DNA from: Pseudoxanthomonas sacheonensis
GTDB lineage: Bacteria; Pseudomonadota; Gammaproteobacteria; Xanthomonadales; Xanthomonadaceae
Direction: 5' to 3'
Length of the DNA stretch: 64,000 bases
Assembly (NCBI RefSeq): GCF_010093305.1
Contig: NZ_PDWS01000015.1
Location: 1-64,000, forward strand
How positions within the stretch are numbered: the stretch's first letter is position 1; every line of letters begins with the position of its first letter. The translations under genes were made by a program, and so were the position numbers. Of this stretch, positions 18,000 to 26,199 are shown piece after piece. A model generated the notes under the pieces. That model was not told where the DNA came from and did not search any database. It was given only the letters and a program-made list of their open reading frames with translations.

Positions 18000-18689
18000 T
18001 CAGATCGACGCCGAGAACCGGTACCCCGACCCGCGCACCGTCTGCACCATGTTTTCCACCCCGTGCGGCTCCAGGGTTTTGCGCAAGCGGCGGATATGCA
18101 CGTCCACGGTGCGCTCCTCCACGTACACGCTGCCGCCCCACACGTGGTCCAGCAACTGGGTACGGCTGTAGACGCGTTCGGGGTGGGTCATGAAGAAGTG
18201 CAGCAGGCGGTATTCGGTCGGGCCGATCGGCACCGGCGAGTCGCCGGCGAACACGCGGTGGGCGGCGCCGTCGATGCGCAGGCTGCCCACGGCGATGCTG
18301 CCGTCCTCGTCGTCCTCGCGGGACCGGCGCATGACCGCGCGGATGCGGGCCAGCAGTTCGCGGGCGGAGAAAGGCTTGACCACGTAGTCGTCCACGCCGG
18401 CTTCCAGCCCGCCGACGCGGTCGTTTTCCTCGCCGCGCGCAGTCAGCATGATGATGGGCACATCGCGGGTCAGGGCGTCCTTGCGCCAGCGCCGGGCCAG
18501 TTCCAGGCCGCTGGTGCCGGGCAGCATCCAGTCCAGCAGGATCAGGTCGGGAACCCGGTCGGCGATGGCCGTCTGCGCTTCGCGCGCATCGCCGGCGTGC
18601 ACGGGTTCGAAATCGCCCTTGCGCAGGGCGAAAGCCACCATGTCGCGGATCGCGGGTTCGTCGTCGACGATGAGGATGTGCTTTTGCAT
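18000..18689 (-). CDS. phoB: Phosphate regulon response regulator PhoB
   Basis: A 229-residue OmpR-type regulator. Receiver domain residues are visible: IVDDEP near residue 8, the phospho-acceptor Asp in ILLDWMLPG near residue 53, IMLTARGEE and VVKPFSAREL. A winged-helix domain follows, with YRLLHFFMTHPERV and the recognition-helix region VYVEERTVDVHIRRLRK. The ATG at 18689 places the acidic pocket at the usual distance from the N-terminus. Two candidate Pho boxes lie upstream, so the gene probably activates its own transcription under phosphate starvation. Confidence 0.94.
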   Translation of the reverse strand: MQKHILIVDDEPAIRDMVAFALRKGDFEPVHAGDAREAQTAIADRVPDLILLDWMLPGTSGLELARRWRKDALTRDVPIIMLTARGEENDRVGGLEAGVDDYVVKPFSARELLARIRAVMRRSREDDEDGSIAVGSLRIDGAAHRVFAGDSPVPIGPTEYRLLHFFMTHPERVYSRTQLLDHVWGGSVYVEERTVDVHIRRLRKTLEPHGVENMVQTVRGSGYRFSASI

Positions 18690-18753
18690 GTCGTGTCCTG
18701 CCTGCGGTTGCCGTGGCATTGTGTGCCATGGCATGCAAGTAGACGACGTTTTT

Positions 18754-18771
18754 ATGACTATCAGGTGACAG
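18754..18771 (-). promoter_or_regulatory. Candidate Pho box proximal to phoB
   Basis: On the minus strand this reads CTGTCAC, four bases, TAGTCAT. The E. coli Pho box is two CTGTCAT-like heptamers with a four-base spacer. It ends 65 bases upstream of the phoB start codon. Confidence 0.6.
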
Positions 18772-18806
18772 CACGGTCAGCCGGGCCTGTGCCGGGGCTG
18801 CGTCAT

Positions 18807-18824
18807 GTGACAAGACGGTGTCAG
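18807..18824 (-). promoter_or_regulatory. Candidate Pho box distal to phoB
   Basis: On the minus strand this reads CTGACAC, four bases, TTGTCAC, again with the heptamer-4-heptamer spacing of a Pho box. It starts 53 bases from the proximal box, in the same orientation. Confidence 0.6.
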
Positions 18825-18854
18825 CGCAGGCGTATTTCCGGAATGTCGGCAGGC

Positions 18855-20495
18855 CTAGCGCCGGTCCACGTCCGGGTCGCGGATGCCTTGGCGTCTGAGT
18901 TCCAGCACTTGCGGGGTGATCGAGGCGATGCGGGCGTCGATGCGCGCACGCGCGTAGTAATCCAGGTCGTCGCGCTTTTTCAGGTTCTGGAGCTGGACCA
19001 GCGCCTGCTCGGGCCGGCCATTCAGGAAGGCCGCCTCGGCGTAGGCTTCGCCGGCGCGGGACAGGTCGCCGGCCAATTCGTTGGCGCGGGCCAGACTCTG
19101 CTGGAACACGGGGTCGTCGGCCGAACTGCTTTGCAACGGGCGCAGCACGGCCTGCGCGCGCAGGCCCGACTCGCGGGTGCCCTGCTCGTTCAAAACCTGG
19201 GCATAGCTCAGCGCGACGGCACGGTTATCCGGCGATTGCCGCAGCAAGGCGGAAAAACGCTGGTTGGCCGCCTCGGCCTTGCCGCTGCGCGACTCGGCCT
19301 GGCCCAGCGCCAGCGTCAGCCACAGATTGCCGGGGTGTTTTTCCAGCAAAGGCTGCAGCTCGCCGGCGGCGACGGCCGGGCTGTTGGCGCGCAGGCGCGC
19401 CAAGGCCAGGCCGTACTTCTGGGCATCGCTGAGGCCCTTGCCGCTGCTCTGGCGGATGCGCTCGTACTCGCCGATGGCCTGGGTCGGCGTGTCCGCGCTG
19501 AGCACCCGCAACCGTTCCCGGGCCCAGTCGAACTGCCCGCTGGCGCCCTTGGAGAGCGTCCCCATCGACATCAGCAGCGAACTGGGCAGCAGCGGGTTGG
19601 AAGTGCCGGGCGCAGCATAGGAGGGATTGCGCGGAATCCGCTCGGACTGGGTACCACCCGGAGTGGTGGTGGTGACCGGGATGGTGGTTTCCCGCAGGAT
19701 CTGCTCGGCGCGTTCGCGGGCTTCGCTGATGCGGGTGGTGGTGACCGGATGGGTCTGCAGGTAATCGGGGGTGCGCTCGCGGTCGCCGCCGCGGTTGCCG
19801 CGCATGGCCTGCGACATGCGCTCGAAGAAACCGGCCATGGCGCCGACGTCGTAACCGGCGCGCGACAGGGTGCGGATGCCTACGCGGTCGGCCTCGGCTT
19901 CGTTGGAGCGGGTGTAGTCGATCTGCCGCTGCGCCATCAGCCCCATGGCGCTGGCGATGGCCGCCTGCGAAGCGTCGCTGCTGGAATTGCCGCCCGCCGA
20001 CTGGGCCAGCACGATGGCTCCCAGCATGCCTAGCAGGATGGGGATCTGGTCGCGTTGGGCGCGTTCCACTCCGCGCAGGACATGCTGCTGGGTCACGTGG
20101 GCGACTTCGTGGGAAATCACGGCTGCCACTTCGTCCTCGCGCTCGGCGGTCAGGATCAGGCCGGCATTGACGCCGATATACCCGCCAAGGGTTGCGAAGG
20201 CGTTGATCTGCCGGTCCTTGAGCAGGAAGAAAGTGAAGGATTGGCGCGGTTGGTCGCTATCGGCGCCCAGTCGTCCCCCCATGTCCTGCAGCCATTCGTC
20301 GAGCAACGGGTCTTCCAGCAGGTATCCGTAATTGCGCAGCTCGCGCAGCATCATGCCGCCGTATTCGGCCTGGCGCGCCGGAGTCAGCAGTTCGCCGGCC
20401 GACGAACCGATATCCGGGAGCTTGCTGTCTTGCGCCCGGACCAGTGGGGCCGCAATTGCCAGCGTCAGAGCGAGGGCGAGCAGGGAAGGGCGCAA
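18855..20495 (-). CDS. M48 family periplasmic metalloprotease with TPR region (BepA-like)
   Basis: A 546-residue secreted protease. A signal peptide covers about residues 1-21 (cleavage after VRAQ-like). The zinc motif HEVAH lies near residue 130, and the third zinc ligand Glu is probably in NEAEADRVG near residue 200. A TPR-rich C-terminal half (residues about 330-530) follows. This is the BepA/YfgC architecture, involved in outer-membrane protein and LptD assembly quality control; E. coli BepA is 487 residues. The start is TTG at 20495, preceded by CTGGAG at good spacing; no ATG precedes the signal peptide. Confidence 0.87.
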   Translation of the reverse strand: MRPSLLALALTLAIAAPLVRAQDSKLPDIGSSAGELLTPARQAEYGGMMLRELRNYGYLLEDPLLDEWLQDMGGRLGADSDQPRQSFTFFLLKDRQINAFATLGGYIGVNAGLILTAEREDEVAAVISHEVAHVTQQHVLRGVERAQRDQIPILLGMLGAIVLAQSAGGNSSSDASQAAIASAMGLMAQRQIDYTRSNEAEADRVGIRTLSRAGYDVGAMAGFFERMSQAMRGNRGGDRERTPDYLQTHPVTTTRISEARERAEQILRETTIPVTTTTPGGTQSERIPRNPSYAAPGTSNPLLPSSLLMSMGTLSKGASGQFDWARERLRVLSADTPTQAIGEYERIRQSSGKGLSDAQKYGLALARLRANSPAVAAGELQPLLEKHPGNLWLTLALGQAESRSGKAEAANQRFSALLRQSPDNRAVALSYAQVLNEQGTRESGLRAQAVLRPLQSSSADDPVFQQSLARANELAGDLSRAGEAYAEAAFLNGRPEQALVQLQNLKKRDDLDYYARARIDARIASITPQVLELRRQGIRDPDVDRR

Positions 20496-20673
20496 GCTTT
20501 ACTCCAGAAGGAAACCATTGGAATCGTGACGCAGGATGACTTGCAGAATCCATGGCCGGGTGAATAGGCGGTTAACTCGCTGCGTTGCAGCCCGCAGCGT
20601 TCCAGTTTGCAGGCTGGTAACGTCCCGCCATGCCACCATAGTGTTCTGACCATGATTGTTGTCGAGAATTCCC

Positions 20674-20970
20674 GTGACTGATCCCGTCGTGACCGGCGCG
20701 CCGCAAATCATCCTGTATACCAGCGCCATCTGTCCGTACTGCGTGGCCGCCAAGAACTTCCTCAAGAGCAAGGGCCAGGTCTGGACCGAAGTGCGCATCG
20801 ACCTGGACTTCAGCCAGCGCCAGGAAATGATCGCCAAGACCAACCGTACCAGCGTGCCGCAGATCTTCATCGGCCAGACCCACGTGGGCGGCTACGACGA
20901 CATGATCGCCCTGCATCGCGCCGGCAAGCTCGAGCCGCTGCTGGCCGGCCAGGCGGGAGAACCGGCATGA
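20674..20970 (+). CDS. grxC: Glutaredoxin 3
   Basis: A 98-residue dithiol glutaredoxin. The redox motif CPYC is in TSAICPYCVAAKNFL near residue 18; the cis-Pro loop TSVPQIFI and the GSH-binding GGYDDM segment are present. The start appears to be GTG at 20674 (VTDPVVTG...), since no ATG lies at the right distance; a TTG further upstream is less likely. The stop overlaps the ATG of the next gene, so the two are coupled. It reduces protein disulfides or glutathionylated proteins with glutathione. Confidence 0.9.
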   Translation: MTDPVVTGAPQIILYTSAICPYCVAAKNFLKSKGQVWTEVRIDLDFSQRQEMIAKTNRTSVPQIFIGQTHVGGYDDMIALHRAGKLEPLLAGQAGEPA

Positions 20971-21365
20971 GCGGCGGCAAGCAGGATCAGGGCGGCGACC
21001 GTCTGGCCGAATTCACCCAGTTCCGCCAGCGCATGAACGAACGCATCCTGGCCGAACCCAATCAGGTCGTACGCCGCTTCTTCGCGCTGGACACGCAGAC
21101 CTACCAGGCCGGCGCGCTGGACGTGAAGACCAAGGAGCTGCTGGGCCTGGTCGCCTCGCTGGTGCTGCGTTGCGACGACTGCATCAGCTACCACGTGGCC
21201 CAGTGCAAGGACGCCGGAGTCAGCCGCGAGGAGTTTTTCGAGACTTTCTCGGTCGGGCTGGTGGTGGGCGGTTCCATCGTCATTCCGCATCTGCGTCGGG
21301 CGGTGGATTTTCTGGATCAGCTGGAAGCGGGGACATCCGCGCCTTCGGCCCACGATCACGGGTAA
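20967..21365 (+). CDS. Carboxymuconolactone decarboxylase / AhpD-like protein
   Basis: A 132-residue all-helical protein of the CMD/AhpD superfamily. The conserved redox-type motif is visible as LRCDDCISYHVAQCKDAG near residue 70, with the CxxC-x3-H arrangement seen in AhpD-like proteins. A real redox function is therefore plausible, perhaps with the glutaredoxin whose gene overlaps it by four bases. The substrate is unknown. Its C-terminal tail (HDHG) is hydrophilic and short. Confidence 0.82.
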   Translation: MSGGKQDQGGDRLAEFTQFRQRMNERILAEPNQVVRRFFALDTQTYQAGALDVKTKELLGLVASLVLRCDDCISYHVAQCKDAGVSREEFFETFSVGLVVGGSIVIPHLRRAVDFLDQLEAGTSAPSAHDHG

Positions 21366-21370
21366 ACGCC

Positions 21371-21397
21371 GTTCCTTCTCCCACCGGGAGAAGGAAC
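21371..21397. repeat. Perfect 12-bp stem hairpin (CTTCTCCCACCGGGAGAAGG type)
   Basis: GTTCCTTCTCCC and GGGAGAAGGAAC form a perfect stem with a three-base loop directly after the AhpD-like gene. No T-tract follows, so it is either a weak terminator or a small dispersed palindrome. Confidence 0.6.
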
Positions 21398-21525
21398 AGT
21401 CTAACTAAGACCATCGTAGATTTGGGGTCCAAAGCCCCGATCGGGCATAATTGGCGCATCCCTTCTTCCCGCGACTGCGCTGGGCAACCTGCAGCGCCCT
21501 CGCCCTTGTTCGGAACCCCAACGCA

Positions 21526-22533
21526 ATGACCCAGACGATCACCGTCATCCGCGGCGATGGCATCGGCCCGGAAATCATGGACGCCGCCCTGTACGTGCTC
21601 GACAGCATGAACGTCGGTCTGGCCTACGAGAACGCCGATGCCGGCCTGGCCGCCCTGGAAAAGCATGGCGAACTGCTGCCGCAAGCCACCATGGATTCCA
21701 TCCGCAGGAACCGCATCGCTCTGAAGAGCCCGCTGACCACGCCGGTAGGCGAGGGCTTCAGCTCGATCAACGTCGAATTGCGCAAACGCTTCGACCTGTA
21801 CGCCAATGTGCGCCCGGCCAAATCGTTTCCGAACACCAAATCGCGGTTCCCGAGCGGCGTGGACCTGATCACGGTGCGCGAAAACACCGAGGGCGCGTAT
21901 ATCGGCGAAGGCCAGAGCGTGTCGGAAGACGGCGAAACCGCGCTGCTGACCCAGAAGATCACGCGCACCGGCTCCGAGCGCATCGTCCGCTACGCCTTCG
22001 ACCTGGCCCGCAAGACCGGGCGCAAGAAAGTCACGGTGGTGCACAAGGCCAACATCCTCAAATCCACCTCGGGCCTGTTCCTGAAAGTGGCGCGCGAAGT
22101 CGCGGCGCAATATCCCGAGATCCAGTGCAACGAGATGATCGTGGACAACACCTGCATGCAGCTGGTGATGCGCCCGGAACAGTTCGACATCATCGTCACC
22201 ACCAACCTGTTCGGCGACATCATCTCCGACTTGTGCGCCGGTCTGGTCGGCGGCCTGGGCCTGGCGCCGGGCGCAAACATCGGTACCGAGGCGGCGATCT
22301 TCGAGGCCGTTCACGGCTCGGCGCCCGACATCGCCGGCAAAGGCATCGCCAACCCCTGCGCACTGCTGCTTGGCGCCGCGCAGATGCTCGACCATATCGG
22401 CCAGCCGCAGAATGCCGAACGCCTGCGCAATGCGATCGTGGCGACCCTGGAAGCCAGGGATTCGCTGACCCCGGACCTGGGCGGCGAGGGCACCACCATG
22501 TCTTTCGCCAAGGCGATCGCCAGCCGGGTTTGA
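21526..22533 (+). CDS. Isocitrate dehydrogenase, NAD-dependent type
   Basis: A 335-residue member of the isocitrate/isopropylmalate dehydrogenase family, which oxidises a 2R,3S hydroxy-diacid. Visible features are VIRGDGIGPEI at the N-terminus, the substrate-binding SSINVELRKRFDLYANVRP, VRENTEGAYIGEG, the catalytic Lys in VVHKANILK, the metal-binding DIISDLCAG, and VHGSAPDIAGK in the coenzyme pocket. The length fits the short NAD-type isocitrate dehydrogenases of Xanthomonadaceae rather than the longer E. coli NADP enzyme. Isopropylmalate or homoisocitrate activity is less likely because the substrate loop is isocitrate-like. The ATG at 21526 matches the family N-terminus. Confidence 0.86.
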   Translation: MTQTITVIRGDGIGPEIMDAALYVLDSMNVGLAYENADAGLAALEKHGELLPQATMDSIRRNRIALKSPLTTPVGEGFSSINVELRKRFDLYANVRPAKSFPNTKSRFPSGVDLITVRENTEGAYIGEGQSVSEDGETALLTQKITRTGSERIVRYAFDLARKTGRKKVTVVHKANILKSTSGLFLKVAREVAAQYPEIQCNEMIVDNTCMQLVMRPEQFDIIVTTNLFGDIISDLCAGLVGGLGLAPGANIGTEAAIFEAVHGSAPDIAGKGIANPCALLLGAAQMLDHIGQPQNAERLRNAIVATLEARDSLTPDLGGEGTTMSFAKAIASRV

Positions 22534-22555
22534 GCGCATCGATGGGCAGGATCGG

Positions 22556-22582
22556 AACGGGACGCTCAGCGTCCCGTTTTTG
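22556..22582 (+). terminator. Rho-independent terminator of icd
   Basis: AACGGGACGCT and AGCGTCCCGTT form a GC-rich stem with a tiny loop, followed by TTTTGTTT, 22 bases after the isocitrate dehydrogenase stop. Confidence 0.85.
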
Positions 22583-22663
22583 TTTCCCCATGTCCCAGGC
22601 ATGGACTTTCTGGTGCGGGGCCGCGCACGCACAATCGCAACTCCTTTCGAACCGAGTGGCTTT

Positions 22664-23983
22664 ATGGAAGTCCGTCCCCGCGCCGTGGCGCTCACGCCAT
22701 TGCTGGCGTTCCTGGCGTTGTTCTTCGGCGCGGGCCTGTACTTCACCTCGCAGGGCGATGCGATGGGTTTCTACCAGCTGCACGCGCCGGTAGCGATCCT
22801 GCCGGCCCTGGCGCTGGGCCTGTGGATCGCGCATCGCCAGGGAGTGAAGGCGGTGGACACGCTGCTGGAAGGCATCGGCGACTCCAACATCATCCTGATG
22901 TGCCTGATCTTTCTGTTGGCGGGCGCCTTCGCCATGGTCACCAAGCAGATCGGCGCGGTGGATGCGGTGGTCGCGCTGGGGGTGGGCGCGTTGCCGCCGG
23001 CGTTGATCCTGCCGGGGATGTTCCTGATCGCCGGGTTCCTGTCGCTGGCGATCGGCACCTCGATGGGCACCATCGCCGCGGTGGCGCCCATCGCCTTGGG
23101 CATTTCCGACGCGTCGGGGCTGGACCGCGCGCTGGTGATCGGCGCGGTCATCGGCGGCGCCACCTTCGGCGACAACCTCTCGGTGATTTCGGACACCGCC
23201 ATCGCCGCCGCGCGCACCCAGGGCTGCAGCGTGCGCGAAAAATTCCGCGAGAATCTCAAGATCGCATTGCCGGCGGCGTTGCTGACCGTGCTGGTGCTTG
23301 CCTTCGCCGGAGAAGCCTCGCCGGCGCAGGCTGAGCAAACAGCCTCGCCCTGGCTGGTGCTGCCCTATGTGCTGGTGCTGGTTTTGGCGGTGATTGGATT
23401 GGACGTGCTGCTGGTGCTGAGCATTGGCTTGGTGGTTGCCGGAGTATTCGGCTACGCCACAAGTTCCGACTACGGAATAGCAGCGTTCTCCACCGACATC
23501 TACGCCGGTTTCGAAAGCGTGGTGGAAATCACCCTGCTGGCGTTGTTCATCGGCGGCCTGGGCGCGCTGATCAAGGCCAGCGGCGGCTTGGCCTGGCTGG
23601 CCAGGACTATTTCGCGCATCGCGCGCGGCAGCGATGGCCGCAGGACGGGCGAGTGGAGCATCGCCGCGCTGGCTTCGGTCACCGACGTGTTCACCGCCAA
23701 CAACACGGTGGCCATTCTCATCAGTGGAAGCGTAGCGCGCGACATCGCCGAACGCCACGACGTACCGCCTGCGCGCGCGGCGAGCCTGCTGGATATCTTC
23801 GTCTGCAGCGTGCAGAGCCTGTTGCCCTACGGCGCTCAGATACTGCTCGCTGCATCGCTGGCCGGCCTGTCGCCGCTGGCGCTGGTGGGCAAGGCGCACT
23901 ACTGCTGGTTCCTGGTCGCGGTGACCATTGCCTTCATGCTGTGGCCGCATCGCCGCAAGGCGTCCGTCGCTGCGGGCGCGTGA
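22664..23983 (+). CDS. NhaC-family Na+/H+ antiporter
   Basis: A 439-residue integral membrane protein with about eleven hydrophobic helices, of the NhaC/Na+:H+ antiporter superfamily. Family marks include GTSMGTIAAVAPIALG near residue 128, IGGATFGDNLSVISDTAIAA near residue 165 and TANNTVAILISG near residue 345. The repeated asparagine and aspartate in helices are typical of cation sites. The ATG at 22664 starts the first conserved helix. It stands alone between two terminators. Some relatives transport amino acids or other metabolites, so the ion is inferred. Confidence 0.85.
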   Translation: MEVRPRAVALTPLLAFLALFFGAGLYFTSQGDAMGFYQLHAPVAILPALALGLWIAHRQGVKAVDTLLEGIGDSNIILMCLIFLLAGAFAMVTKQIGAVDAVVALGVGALPPALILPGMFLIAGFLSLAIGTSMGTIAAVAPIALGISDASGLDRALVIGAVIGGATFGDNLSVISDTAIAAARTQGCSVREKFRENLKIALPAALLTVLVLAFAGEASPAQAEQTASPWLVLPYVLVLVLAVIGLDVLLVLSIGLVVAGVFGYATSSDYGIAAFSTDIYAGFESVVEITLLALFIGGLGALIKASGGLAWLARTISRIARGSDGRRTGEWSIAALASVTDVFTANNTVAILISGSVARDIAERHDVPPARAASLLDIFVCSVQSLLPYGAQILLAASLAGLSPLALVGKAHYCWFLVAVTIAFMLWPHRRKASVAAGA

Positions 23984-23987
23984 AAGA

Positions 23988-24012
23988 AAAAGGGGCGCAT
24001 CGCGCCCCTTTT
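23988..24012. terminator. Bidirectional rho-independent terminator
   Basis: AAAAGGGGCGC and GCGCCCCTTTT flank a three-base loop between the convergent antiporter and Bax-inhibitor-1 genes; runs of A and T on both sides serve both strands. Confidence 0.88.
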
Positions 24013-24034
24013 CCGGATCGGATGACCGTAAGCC

Positions 24035-24808
24035 TCAGCGCGAGTTGAGCTTGGACAGCAGGCGCAGGAATTCCAGATACAGCCACACCAGCGTGACCAT
24101 CAGGCCGAATGCGCCGTACCACTCCATGTATTTGGGAGCGCCCTGTTCCACGCCGTTCTCGATGAAGTCGAAGTCCAGCACCAGGTTCAGCGCCGCGATC
24201 ACGATCACGAACAAGCTGAAGCCGATGCCGACGATTCCGGACTCATGGATCAGCGGGATGTTGATGTTGAACAAGCCCAGCACGATCGTGGCCAGATAGA
24301 CCAGCGCGATGCCGCCGGTGGCGGCGACCACGCCCAGCTTGAAGTTCTCGGTAGCTTTGATCAGACCGCTGCGGTAGGCCATCAACAAAGCGAACAGCGT
24401 GCCGAAGGTCAGCAACACCGCCTGGAACACGATGCCGTCGAAGCGCAGTTCGTACATCGCCGAAATCGAGCCCAGGAAGAGTCCCTCAACCAGTGCGTAC
24501 AGCGGCGCGGTCACCGGCGCCCAGTTTTTCTTGAAGATCGTGGCCAGGGCGAGGATGAAGCCGCCGATCGCGCCGCCGAGCACATAGCCCATGACGCCGG
24601 GGGCCACCGCCGGCAAGCCATCGGCCCCCACGGTGACGGACTGGCTCCAGGCGAAAGCCGCGGTCAGCACGGCCAGCAACAGCAGGATGCCGGTCTTGTT
24701 GACGGTGCCGTTCAGGGTCATCGCGCCGGCGTCGCGCGAAACCACCGCGCCGCTGCCCAGGTCGAGGAAGGTGGATTCTTTCAGTGCCGGATTGCCGCTG
24801 CGTATCAT
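24035..24808 (-). CDS. Bax inhibitor-1 / YccA family membrane protein
   Basis: A 257-residue protein with about seven transmembrane helices and the Bax-inhibitor-1 family layout. The cytosolic N-terminus (about 40 residues) precedes the first helix, and the last segments contain the family-type FDFIENGVEQGAPKYMEWYGAFG with the conserved acidic residues. Bacterial relatives are proposed calcium channels or FtsH partners. The ATG at 24808 is the only start before the conserved region. The gene is divergent from the tRNA cluster. Confidence 0.87.
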   Translation of the reverse strand: MIRSGNPALKESTFLDLGSGAVVSRDAGAMTLNGTVNKTGILLLLAVLTAAFAWSQSVTVGADGLPAVAPGVMGYVLGGAIGGFILALATIFKKNWAPVTAPLYALVEGLFLGSISAMYELRFDGIVFQAVLLTFGTLFALLMAYRSGLIKATENFKLGVVAATGGIALVYLATIVLGLFNINIPLIHESGIVGIGFSLFVIVIAALNLVLDFDFIENGVEQGAPKYMEWYGAFGLMVTLVWLYLEFLRLLSKLNSR

Positions 24809-24903
24809 CTTTGCCTGCTCCTTCGTTTCGGACCTGCGTCCCCAAGCTTGGGAGGATATCGCATGACCGTTACGGAATCAGGGGAGTTCGCCCGCCCTGC
24901 GGT

Positions 24904-24932
24904 TTGACAGCGGGGGCGCAGCTTCCGACAAT
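24904..24932 (+). promoter_or_regulatory. Sigma-70 promoter of the tRNA-Pro/Arg/His/Lys cluster
   Basis: A perfect TTGACA, a 17-base spacer, then GACAAT (four of six to TATAAT). The predicted start, near 24940, is about 35 bases before tRNA-Pro. Confidence 0.7.
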
Positions 24933-24973
24933 ACGCGGCCTTGTTGGCCTGCACGGCGATGCGGGACCCGAGT

Positions 24974-25050
<77 letters not shown>

Positions 25051-25109
25051 CTCAGGTGCTGTCGAATGGATAGGATGTCCACCGGCTGGATGCGACAATC
25101 CCGGACCGA

Positions 25110-25186
25110 GCGCCCGTAGCTCAACCGGATAGAGCACCGGCCTTCTAAGCCGGCGGTTACAGGTTCGAGTCCTGTCGGGCGCGCCA
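25110..25186 (+). tRNA. tRNA-Arg(TCT)
   Basis: A 77-base cloverleaf with acceptor GCGCCCG / CGGGCGC, anticodon loop CTTCTAA (anticodon TCT) and encoded CCA. It lies 59 bases after tRNA-Pro. Confidence 0.96.
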
Positions 25187-25222
25187 CTGCGGCGGTAGGT
25201 TGTACTGGTAGTTCGTTGTTAT

Positions 25223-25300
<78 letters not shown>

Positions 25301-25364
25301 TATCGAAAAAGTCCGCAGCGGGTTCCTGACGCCGCTGCGACTTGTTACAATATCCACAGTTTCA

Positions 25365-25440
25365 GGGCTGTTAGCTCAGTTGGTAGAGCAGTTGACTCTT
25401 AATCAATAGGTCGAAGGTTCGAATCCTTCACAGCCCACCA
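25365..25440 (+). tRNA. tRNA-Lys(CTT)
   Basis: A 76-base cloverleaf with acceptor GGGCTGT / ACAGCCC, anticodon loop CTCTTAA (anticodon CTT) and encoded CCA. It is the last gene before the terminator. Confidence 0.95.
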
Positions 25441-25456
25441 AATAAAACAACAACTT

Positions 25457-25484
25457 AGGCATCCGAAAGGGTGCCTTTTTTGTT
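25457..25484 (+). terminator. Rho-independent terminator of the tRNA cluster
   Basis: AGGCATCC, GAAA loop, GGGTGCCT, then TTTTTTGTT, 17 bases after tRNA-Lys. The stretch from here to 25675 contains no gene I can support. Confidence 0.88.
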
Positions 25485-25675
25485 GCTTCCCGAAAAGTCG
25501 GCAGGCCTGGATTCCATGGGCCGGGGTTTATGGTCGTAACGGGCAAGGAAGAGCTGGTTACGCTGGATCCATTGCGCGGCCGGTCTCGGCGGACGAAGGG
25601 ACGCCGCCGGCGAGCCGATCCTCAAGAATTGGGACGACAGCCAGGCGCAACTGCTCCGACTGCCGTGCTTGCGGG

Positions 25676-25939
25676 TCAACGGGCTTCAGTGATTTTCTTG
25701 ACGATACCGTCGACCATGAAGATGGAGACCGTCTTGCCGCCGAGGTAGTAGTCCCACCGTTCGCCGTAGACGGCGCCCTGCTCGTTTTCCAGATTCACGA
25801 TGCGATCGGGCTTCCCGGCGACTTCCATCACTTTGCCGGCGCCGTCGCCCGATACGACAAGGCGGTTGCCAAAGGCATACGTGTCCGCCAGGGCAGGAGC
25901 CGACAGTAGGAGGAAAAAGCAAAAGATTGCTGCGCGCAT
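25676..25939 (-). CDS. DUF2845 family exported protein
   Basis: An 87-residue small exported protein. A signal peptide of about 19 residues (MRAAIFCFFLLLSAPALA) is followed by a compact domain with the family pattern VVSGDGAGKVMEVAGKPDR and GERWDYYLGGKTVSIFMVDG. This resembles the SmpA/BamE-like fold (DUF2845), whose role is unknown. The ATG at 25939 gives a clean signal peptide; upstream in-frame ATGs would add a charged tail before it. It stands alone on the minus strand, inside a tRNA-rich stretch. Confidence 0.78.
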   Translation of the reverse strand: MRAAIFCFFLLLSAPALADTYAFGNRLVVSGDGAGKVMEVAGKPDRIVNLENEQGAVYGERWDYYLGGKTVSIFMVDGIVKKITEAR

Positions 25940-26051
25940 GAGATCACCGTCCGTTGGATTCATCCGCACTCTAGCCCCGGCAGTACACGTCTTCAAGCCT
26001 CGCTAGGGCGGGGCTCACTGGTTGGTGGACCGTGGGGGCATTATCCGAAGC

Positions 26052-26075
26052 GCCCGGTCCTGCCGGGCTTTTTTT
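26052..26075 (+). terminator. Orphan terminator upstream of tRNA-Leu
   Basis: GCCCGG, five-base loop, CCGGGC, then TTTTTTT. No gene on the plus strand precedes it back to the tRNA-Lys terminator at 25484, so it either ends a short unannotated RNA from about 25950-26050 or is a spacer hairpin. Confidence 0.7.
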
Positions 26076-26102
26076 GTGGCCGGCCCGGCCGGCGGATACA
26101 AT
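26074..26102 (+). promoter_or_regulatory. Promoter of tRNA-Leu
   Basis: TTGTGG, a 17-base spacer, TACAAT. The predicted start is about six bases before the tRNA. The -35 element overlaps the T-tract of the terminator at 26052-26075. Confidence 0.55.
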
Positions 26103-26114
26103 GGCGACGGACCA

Positions 26115-26197
26115 GCGAAAGTGGCGGAATTGGTAGACGCACTGGATTTAGGTTCCAGCGGGTAACCCCCGTGGGGGTTCGAGTCCCCCCTTTCGCA
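26115..26197 (+). tRNA. tRNA-Leu(TAG), CCA not fully encoded
   Basis: A class II tRNA with acceptor GCGAAAG / CTTTCGC, anticodon loop TTTAGGT (anticodon TAG) and a long variable arm. The base after the acceptor is A, followed by CCG rather than CCA, so the 3' A must be added after transcription by the CCA-adding enzyme. The other tRNA genes in the window encode CCA. Confidence 0.92.
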
Positions 26198-26199
26198 CC

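Noticed and set aside
25530-25748. 72-residue plus-strand frame downstream of the tRNA cluster
   Set aside because: It overlaps the 3' end of the DUF2845 gene on the other strand, has no clear ribosome site, and is rich in Arg as expected for a shadow frame.
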